Shown: piece by piece, positions 56,663 to 64,000 of the stretch
Layout of the letters: each line of letters opens with the position of its first letter
Position numbering within the stretch: position 1 is the stretch's first letter
Origin: Phanerodontia chrysosporium
Taxonomy: Eukaryota > Basidiomycota > Agaricomycetes > Polyporales > Phanerochaetaceae
NCBI GenBank assembly: GCA_001910725.1
Contig: MJGA01000006.1
Coordinates: forward strand, 1,674,001-1,738,000
Direction: 5' to 3'
DNA: 64,000 nucleotides
The notes under the pieces: generated by a model
What the model was told of the DNA's origin: nothing
What the model saw: the letters and a program-made list of their open reading frames with translations, nothing else
The model's database searches: none
Program-made: the position numbers and the translations under genes

Positions 56663-59600
56663 CTACTGGGCGAATGCCTGTGCGAGGAAGTCCTCGATCT
56701 GCTTCTTGTGAACAGCCTACACAGATCGTCAGAATCACAGTACCACACATACCGACTGTTACTCACTTTGCTTCCGGTAGCAACGGAGCTTGTGGGCTCG
56801 CGACCCGCGTACAAGGGGTACTTGCCCTTGTGGTGCTCGGTCTCGTTGGCCGCAGTCCGGATGCGAGGCGCGACATATGCCCAGGCACCGTTGTTGAGAG
56901 GCTCCTCTTGGCACCACAGGAGGTCAGCGTTGGGGTACTTGTCAAGGTGAGGCGTAATCTGCAACCAACAGAGAATCAGCAATCTTGCTGAAGTCGAACA
57001 CAAATATACGTACGAGGTCGTAGGGGAACGGCGAGATCTGTTCCAGGCGAGAGATGACAACATCGTTGATGCCCTTCTCCTCACGCTCCTGCATGAGGGT
57101 CTGGTAGACCTGGCCAGTACACAAGATGTGTCTCCGGATCTTCTCGGGAGCGACGAGGTTTTCGGGGTGGGGGTCAGGGATGTAGCGCTGGAAGTGAGTA
57201 TCGCCGACCATATCAGAGAGGTTCGAGCGAGCTTTAGGGTGACGGAGGAGCGATTTCGAGAAGAAGAGGATGAGCTAAGAAAGGACTTGGCGTTAGTGGT
57301 CACGATAGGCCTAGGTCTGCAAGAATACTCACAGGCTTGCGGAAGTCACGGTGGATCTGGCGACGCAGGACATGGAACTAAAGCGAATGGACGTTAGTAT
57401 ATCATATGCGAAGTGAGATTTGCACTTACGTAGTTCGCAGGCGTCGTCGGGTAAACGACCTGCATGTTGCAATCCTGGTGCTGGCGCTCGATCTTCTCGG
57501 GAGTGGGGAAGACGTTGGGGTGATCGTCGCAAAGCTGCAGGAACCGCTCAATGCGACCGCTCGAGTGCTCGGGCCCTGGCCATCGAAACCGTGAGGCAAG
57601 CTCATGACGAGACCGGTGCGTTGCAACCATTTCCTCTCGCCAGACGCGATGAACTGGTCGATGATGACTTGTGCGTTGTTGGCGAAGTCACCGAACTGCG
57701 CCTCCCAGATGGTCAGGTTGTCGGGAGAGACCAGGGAGTAGCCGAGCTCGAAGCCGAGACAGCCGTACTCGGAGAGCGACGAGTTGCAGACAACGAAGCG
57801 CGCCTGGTTAGAGCCAAGGTCGTTGAGAGGAATGTACTGCTGCTCATTCTCTTGGTCGTGCACGACGGCGTGACGTTGCGAGAAGGTACCACGCTCGACA
57901 TCCTGGCCGGAAAGACGGACGTGGACCTTCTCGAGAGCGAGGGAACCGAAGGCAAGGGCCTCAGCAGTTGCCCAATCGATGTTCGTACCCTCCTCGACGG
58001 TCTTGCCGCGGGTAGCGAGGATACGAGCCAGGTTCTTGTGGGGGTTGAAGCCGGGAGGGAAGGAGGAGATGACCTTGCCGATGCGCTTGAGGACGGCCTC
58101 GTCGGTACCGGTAGGCCGGGTAGGGAGGGTCTGCTCAGCGAGCTGCTTGGGCGAAGGGAAGCCGGGCCACGAAGCAGAGAGCCATTCCTTCGACGTCGGC
58201 TGGTAGTCCTTCGCCTTGTCGGCGGCCTGCTCGAGCATGCCCCACACCCATTTCTTGTGGTCCTCGATCTCCTGCTCAGTAAAGGTACCGCGCTCGATGA
58301 GGAACTTGCTGTACTTCGTGAGAGGGGTGGGCTGCTTGGCAATGGCCTTGTACATGCGCGGCTGGGTGAAGCTAGGTTGATCGGTCTCATTGTGACCGTG
58401 ACGACGGTAGCAGACAATGTCAATGACGACGTCCTTCTTCCACTTCGCGCGGTAATCAGCGGCAAGCTGGCAGACGAAAGTAACAGCTTCGACATTGTCT
58501 CCATTGACGTGGAAGATAGGAGCGTCGATCGCCTTCGCGATATCGAGGGATAGGGGGTAGAGCGAGAGAAGCGGGGGTCAGTAGTGAAACCAATCTGGTT
58601 ATTGACGATCAAGTGGATGGTTCCACCGGTACCGTAGTTTGGCAGGTTGTGGAAGCCCATGGTCTCGTAAACGACACCCTGGCCGGCAAACGCGGCATCA
58701 CCGTGAAGGAGAACACCCATAGCAGTCTGGTGTGTCTGCTCATCGTTCTCGAGGTGTTGGAGGGCGCGCGTCTTTCCGAGGACGACAGGATCTTCGGCCT
58801 CCAAGTGCGAGGGGTTCGCGACGAGCGAAAGCGCGACCTTCTTGCCGGACGGCGTCGGACGGACGTAGTTGGCACCCAAGTGGTACTTGACGTCGCCACC
58901 GTGGAACATATCATCGTCAGCGGTGCCAGAGAATTCGTTCAAGATAGCCTCAATCGGTTTCCGGATGACATTGCCGAGAACGTTGAGACGACCACGGTGA
59001 GGCATACCGATGGTGATGTGCTTGATACCGTGATCCACAGAGCGGTCGATGAGAGCCTTCATACCAGGGATAAGAGCCTCGCAACCCTCCAGACCGAAAC
59101 GCTTCTCATTCGGGTACTTGCCGGCGATGAACTTCTCGAAAAGCTCCGACCAGATGAGACGGTCAAGGATCATACGCTTTTCGTCAACGGTGTAGTTCCA
59201 TGGCTTCGGAATTTCGATGCGTTCACGAATCCAGTCGCACTGCTCCTTGTCAGGGATGTGAACGTACTGGATGCCGACGGCGCCACCTGTACACATGCTC
59301 GTCATAGGTTCAATTGACGCCAGGCCAACCCGAAATACGACTTACAGTAGATGCGCTTGCAGATCTTGATGATGTCGCCGAGAGCCATCGTTTTCCGGTC
59401 TTCTGTCGCAAAGTGGGGGAGAATTCCGGGACCAAGAGTAATCTGCTTCTCAAGGTCACGCTCGGTGAAACCGAAGTGGCTGAGCTCGAGTTCCGGAGGG
59501 ACACGGTCACTGAGATCAGGGTCCATGATGCCCAATGGGTCAAGGTCTGCGACATGATGGCCGCGCACTTGGTACGCACGAACGAGCAATTGCACCTAGA

Positions 59601-60197
59601 AGAGAGGAGCATGTAAGCACCCGCGTAGCCGAAACTGGCCGGCAAGTGGACATCGTGGGCAGAAACGCAGTTTTCCAGAACCTGGGCTGCTCTCGCAGGG
59701 AACCGAGATGTCAAGACAGCACAGATACGCGACGGACGCTCCTATCCGGCGTGGACATACTCGGTGTCCCAGCCAGTCAGCAATCGAGATTGCGACCCAG
59801 CACGCGTAGGGACGCGCCCGCGATGACCAAAGCTCTGCAGACGTGATTAGGAACATACCTTCAGGTGGTCATCCAACTCTCCACCACCGACGCTGTGCAG
59901 CGAGGGAGCACCCGCGGCAGGCACCACATCCGGAGGGGGCTGGAAGGCCTGTGGGCTGCTCAGACCCTTCTTGTCCATGCCGGTGAAGTAGACATCCCAG
60001 GAGACGTGGACGGACTTGGGGTCCTGTCTCCAGAGCCTGTACATCTCCTCGACATAGTACGCATTGGTGCCGTTCGCGAAAGGGTCGTTAGGAGAAGGAG
60101 GCTTTGCCGCTGTGGCGAGAGAGCGGTGGACCTGTGGTGTGCTGCGAAGCGTGACATTTGGGAAACGCCTGAGGGCGCGCGCCGGTCGTGACAACAT
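56663..60197 (-). CDS. KGD1: 2-oxoglutarate dehydrogenase E1 component
   Basis: Seven exons (60197-59859, 59595-59346, 59286-57430, 57377-57333, 57274-57014, 56958-56767, 56716-56663) give 999 residues, the usual length. The enzyme decarboxylates 2-oxoglutarate with thiamine diphosphate and passes succinyl to E2 in the mitochondrial TCA cycle. The N-terminus [19 protein letters not shown] is a mitochondrial presequence, followed by the E1-specific [20 protein letters not shown]. The TPP-binding half has [28 protein letters not shown] and [17 protein letters not shown]; the pyrimidine-binding half has [13 protein letters not shown]. The start is ATG 60197; codons upstream lack an ATG. Two bases are missing (about 58545 and 57574-57576). 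The first intron is 263 nt, unusually long for this region. Confidence 0.96.
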
Positions 60198-60502
60198 CTT
60201 TGCGAAGGACACCGTCGAGCTCGATGTCGGAGGGTGTCCGAGAAGACAGGAGAAAAAGGCGTTGGTGGTGGTAGGGAAGAGAGAGAGCGTCCGGTGGAAT
60301 TACGTCGACCAAAACGTCGACGCGAGCTGATCCGGGTCCAAAGTGCCCACAGTCGGCCGAATCCAGCGAATATTCATGCTGCATTTTCATACCGCCCCCA
60401 TCCCGTTCGTTCACATGAGGCGGACACCGCTCTCGCTGGGGCCGACGGCCTCTCCAACGTGCCCTCACTTCCCGACGCTGACTGCCTCTCTCGCGACCCA
60501 AC
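60198..60502. promoter_or_regulatory. Bidirectional promoter between KGD1 and the CoA transferase
   Basis: Only 305 bp separate the two start codons, so both promoters share this DNA. It contains two GTCGAC-centred elements at about 60303-60322 spaced 13 bp apart, and no obvious TATA box in either direction. Whether the elements are functional sites is unknown. Confidence 0.6.
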
Positions 60503-62202
60503 ATGTCTCTGCTGCGCGGTAGCTCTTGCTCTCGCGAACCCTGGCACGGCGTGTGCAGCATGCGCCCAGAGCGCGTTTACAGACGGCGACTGCACCGCGG
60601 GGCGTGTCGGGAGGCATCCCGCCTCCTCTGAAGGGCATCAAGATCGTCGACCTCACGCGAGTGCTTGCAGGGCCTACGGCCACCATGCTCCTTGCGGACC
60701 TGGGTGCGGATGTCATCAAGGTCGAAGAAGTCACTCGAGGCGATGACACCAGTCTGTATCTTCTGCAACATGGTCCTTGACATTGATTCGTTACTGAATA
60801 CCACCAGGGTCGTGGATCCCACCGTCGGCCCCTAAGACCGAGGACGGCCCAGCACCGCACCTTCCGCCCGAGTCGGCCTACTTCCTGGCCGTCAATCGCA
60901 ACAAACGGTCGATTACAGTCAACTTCAAGGAGCCCGAGGGTCTCGCTATCCTGCACAAACTGATCTCCCAGGCCGATGTGCTGGTAGAGAACTATATCTC
61001 AGGCAAGCTCGCCACGATGGGTCTCGGGTGGGAGGATTGCCAGAAAATTAACCCACGCTTGATTTACGCGAGCATTACGGGTTACGGCCAGACGGGTCCC
61101 TACGCGAAGGCGGCGGGATACGATGTCATCATCGAGGCTGAGGCGGGGCTCATGCATATGTGCGTATGCTGCCAGTCTAGTCTGTCTACTCGACTGAACC
61201 AAATGACAGAACGGGCGAACCAAACGGCCCTCCTTGCAAAGTGGGCGTCGCTGCGACCGACATTGCCACAGGTCTGTATGCTCACGGAGCGATTATGGCA
61301 GCCCTTCTTTCCCGCCAGCAGACAGGCAAGGGTGTGTGGATCGACTGCAATCTGTTCGAGTCGCAAGTGCGTACTTCCTGAATAATGCGGTCGGCACCGT
61401 ACTAAACCACGCAATAGATCGCTGGCTTGGCTAATATAGCGTCGAACTACCTTATCGCTGGCCAGGAGGCAGGAAGACACGGCACATCCCACCCATCCAT
61501 TGTCCCGTACCAAGTGTTTTCCTGTAAGGACGGCTATCTCATGATTGGTGCAGGCAATGACAAGCAGGTACATTCTTCCGTGCACATAATCCTGACACGC
61601 AGACTCACCAGAACGTATTTTCACTAGTTTAGCTTGTTGGCGTCGAAGATCCTGAAGCGTCCTGAGTTGATTTCAGACTCGAGGTTCAGCTCTAACGCTG
61701 CTCGAGTTGCTAACAGGACCGAGCTCGTTAAGATCATCACCGACGCCCTGATGGAGCACAACCGAGACCACTGGCTGAAGGAATTCGACGGTCTTGGGTA
61801 AGCCATCCTCCCAGCTTCCTGGCATAAATGAAGCTCACCGAAGTCAGGGTACCGTTTGGGCCCATCAACAATATCCGGCAGACATTTGAGCACCCTCAAG
61901 CTGTGGCGCGTGGCGTGACCGTTTCCGTCGAGGTCAGTGTCGCAATGCCGCCCGGGAGTGCTTCTGCTAACTCTTTACGCAGCATCCCCGTGCAGGAAAG
62001 ATCAAGATGGTCGCACCTGCCGTGACCTATAATGGGAGCGTATGCCAGTCAACCGCCCACCTCCTTACCTCTCGCAGCATACGGACGAGGTACGTTCAGT
62101 CGTCTCACAAACTAACCTTGCTCATACCTTTTGTAGGTCTTGCGCGAGCTGGGGTACGAAGACTTGCAAATCGAGCAACTGAGGAAGAACCGGATTGTTT
62201 GA
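60503..62202 (+). CDS. Mitochondrial family III CoA transferase (SUGCT/formyl-CoA transferase-like)
   Basis: Eight exons: 60503-60751, 60808-61159, 61210-61366, 61418-61567, 61628-61797, 61848-61932, 61983-62089 and 62137-62202, for 445 residues. A basic presequence ([17 protein letters not shown]) indicates mitochondria. The core has [69 protein letters not shown] and [20 protein letters not shown], where the Asp is the catalytic candidate by comparison with formyl-CoA transferase. It resembles human SUGCT, which moves CoA between succinate and glutarate-type acids, more than AMACR. Two bases are missing: a C near 60525, inside the presequence, and a G near 62040. Confidence 0.92.
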
Positions 62203-62380
62203 GACATCCGAATCCGTCGATACCCCTTTTCCTCCCTGCCGCACGGAACTTCCGGTGCATGCATTACACTATGTACAATACGATGGAGTATACAACTACA
62301 AGGACTACGTGGAATGGTTCAGACCTAAGCGAAAGACACCTGGCCTTCCGGCTTCGAACTAGCGAACGAGTCGGACCCGT

Positions 62381-63706
62381 TCACCCCGGAATGATGCTAG
62401 AGTACCCGGAGAACATCGTAGACTTGGGCGCGGCACTCACCAGAGCCTCGTTCGCCGCGAAGTTCATAGTGTCCAGTGGCACCGTGGAACTGCCGTCAGT
62501 GCCCGGCTTGAAGATGCGTGCGTTTTTGCTGCGCGTCCATCGCGAGTGCACGTCGTTGGACGTCAGCTGCAGCGCAGCGAGGATGATGATCATCGTAGGA
62601 GTGATCGCCTGCGCAGGTTTACTGAAAAGCCGGGGCTGGACTGAGAGAGAGAGAGCGTACCGTGAGTTGCGCGATTGGGTCATACACGATGTAGAACGCG
62701 TTGGAGCCCAGGAAGTAGAGCGTAAGCTCGCAGATGAGCGCGACGGAATAGATCATCCCGGACTCGATGATGATCACGAGCACCCGCCAGTATCTGAAGC
62801 TCGCGGTGCCACCGCCTAGGCGAAGCATGTACCTCCACCGACCAGCGTGAGCGCGTCGCGGTTCCAGGAATAGCGCGAAACATCTCACCAGACCCGCAAC
62901 GCGATGAGGACCGTCACGACCACGTTCGTCGCCAAGGACAGGCTGAAGAGCGACCCGTTCCAGATCTGCAGGCTGTGCGCAAACGCGCTGTGCAGCTTCT
63001 TGGCACGCGCGAAGTACACCGTCTGTGCGAAGCCGCAGACTGCAGGCGGGCGTGCACGAGGCGATTTTAGTCTGTGAGGCGGTTCTGTGGCGGGCGCATG
63101 TGCTTACTGGCTGACGCGATGATGAGCAAAATCGGGACGATGCACATCTTCCAGTCCCGGCCCCAGACAAGGAAGCACCGCCAAACCTGGGCGATTGCGT
63201 TAGCGTCTGCTACGCGATGAATAGACTCCTCCCGCACTCACCACGACGCTGTCTCCAATGATCGACTAGAAGCACAGAGGACCGGTCAGAGTCTGATAGA
63301 AGCGACGTGAGGCGCGTAAATACGCACATTGACGGTGTGTATCCCGACTTTTACGACATTGGCGGGGATGGAGACGTCTGAGAAGAAGGCACCTGGGCCT
63401 CCTGGCCGGTCGCGCAAGACGATGAAGCCCTCGATGAGGCGTTGGAATCCCAGCGAGACGTGGGCGGTCGAAAAACTGAACATGATCACTGCAATGCCCA
63501 CCAGTATCTTGTTGATTTTCGGCGTACGTCGGCGGATCGTGAGCATGGTGAGACACGCCCAGAACAGGACGAAATTCATCCCTGGGAGGCATGGCGAAGT
63601 CATTAGCAGCGCGGGAAGGAGCCATAAGCCACTCACCGTAGAACATAGTCTCGAGCCAAATGGCAGACAAGTACGCCTTGTCGAGAGCGATGTCGGGGCC
63701 AGCCAT
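62381..63706 (-). CDS. Multi-pass membrane protein, Agaricomycete-type
   Basis: Supported exons are 63706-63637, 63581-63328, 63265-63242 (24 nt), 63186-63108 and 63039-62889. A segment at about 62860-62661 and a last exon from 62608 follow. At least six hydrophobic helices are visible, among them MNFVLFWACLTMLTI, MCIVPILLIIASA, NVVVTVLIALRVW, IESGMIYSVALICELTLYFL and TMIIILAALQL. The stretch YWRVLVIIIESGMIYSVAL matches the pattern of the large fungal seven-helix-like families with unknown ligands. The link between 62889 and 62840 is unresolved: neither an in-frame TGA read as coding nor the obvious intron keeps phase. The 3' end is also uncertain. Confidence 0.6.
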
Positions 63707-64000
63707 CGTGGTGGTATTCTGCAATGCAAGAGGGGATGTTTCCCGGGGATGAAGCTCCGCAGAGAGCATGGGTTTTGTACCCCCTGGTCCCTGCAATCAG
63801 ATCAGAAGTAAACCGCCTTGCGGGTATTGCCATCATGCACACCTTCCCAATTTTCGCGAACATCAGGCGCACTTGTTGCCGCAAGGCTTGGGTTCTCAAT
63901 GAATCCACAGTTTGATACGTTCTTGGCCTCCGCTTGGCTGCGAGGCCGCTTCGCCGTCCGTCCTCTTCGTCATCTGTCACCGCGCTGGCCATGCCCATCT
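63707..64000. other. Window edge, upstream of the membrane protein gene
   Basis: A minus-strand frame begins MGMASAVTDDEEDGRR close to the edge and could be a leader or part of another gene continuing past 64000. There is not enough sequence to decide. Confidence 0.3.

Noticed and set aside
57420..58553. Plus-strand frame opposite KGD1 (377 codons)
   Set aside because: KGD1 on the minus strand is unambiguous here, and the opposite frame has no recognisable feature.
60526..60528. Non-ATG start (TTG) for the mitochondrial CoA transferase
   Set aside because: ATG at 60503 plus one missing C gives a complete, typical presequence; a TTG start is not needed.

Overview
The window is nuclear DNA of a filamentous basidiomycete, most likely an Agaricomycete (wood-decay or mushroom lineage). 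Genes are packed on both strands and cut by many 46-65 nt GT-AG introns; coding sequence is GC-rich. The families fit this: an RRM-YTH protein, GT61, a fucose-lectin-like propeller, an A-T-R reductase, and Agaricomycete-type membrane and secreted proteins. I saw no rRNA, tRNA, transposon or CRISPR array. Gene models below were built by hand from splice sites, phase and family conservation.

Layout. 1-13.3 kb: FYR-domain nuclear protein (-, runs off the left edge), BTB protein (-), eIF3i/TIF34 (+), RRM-YTH RNA-binding protein (+). 13.3-16.5 kb: no supportable gene. 16.5-28.4 kb (+): AMP deaminase, sterol glucosyltransferase (ATG26/UGT51 type), a 1,139-residue Ser/Pro-rich protein. 29.8-33.7 kb: small secreted protein (+), single-pass membrane protein (-), N-terminal amidase NTA1 (-). 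34-44.3 kb (-): adenylation-thiolation-reductase enzyme, ribosome-biogenesis GTPase BMS1, alpha-methylacyl-CoA-racemase-like CoA transferase. 44.9-53.9 kb (-): a zinc-phospholipase-like domain joined to a lectin-like propeller, GT61 glycosyltransferase, an unrecognised protein, and a membrane-anchored repeat protein. 55-64 kb: F-box protein (+), 2-oxoglutarate dehydrogenase E1 KGD1 (-), a mitochondrial family III CoA transferase divergent from KGD1 (+), and a multi-pass membrane protein (-).

Functional links. There is no operon-like cluster. The best local pairing is KGD1 and the CoA transferase. They share about 305 bp of promoter; one makes succinyl-CoA and the other belongs to a family that can use it.

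Quality caveat. At 24 places in 14 genes the conserved protein continues only if one base, nearly always a G or C in a short run, is restored. This includes essential genes (BMS1, eIF3i, KGD1). Every case is a loss, so the likeliest cause is assembly or consensus error. Lengths quoted for these genes assume the restored base.
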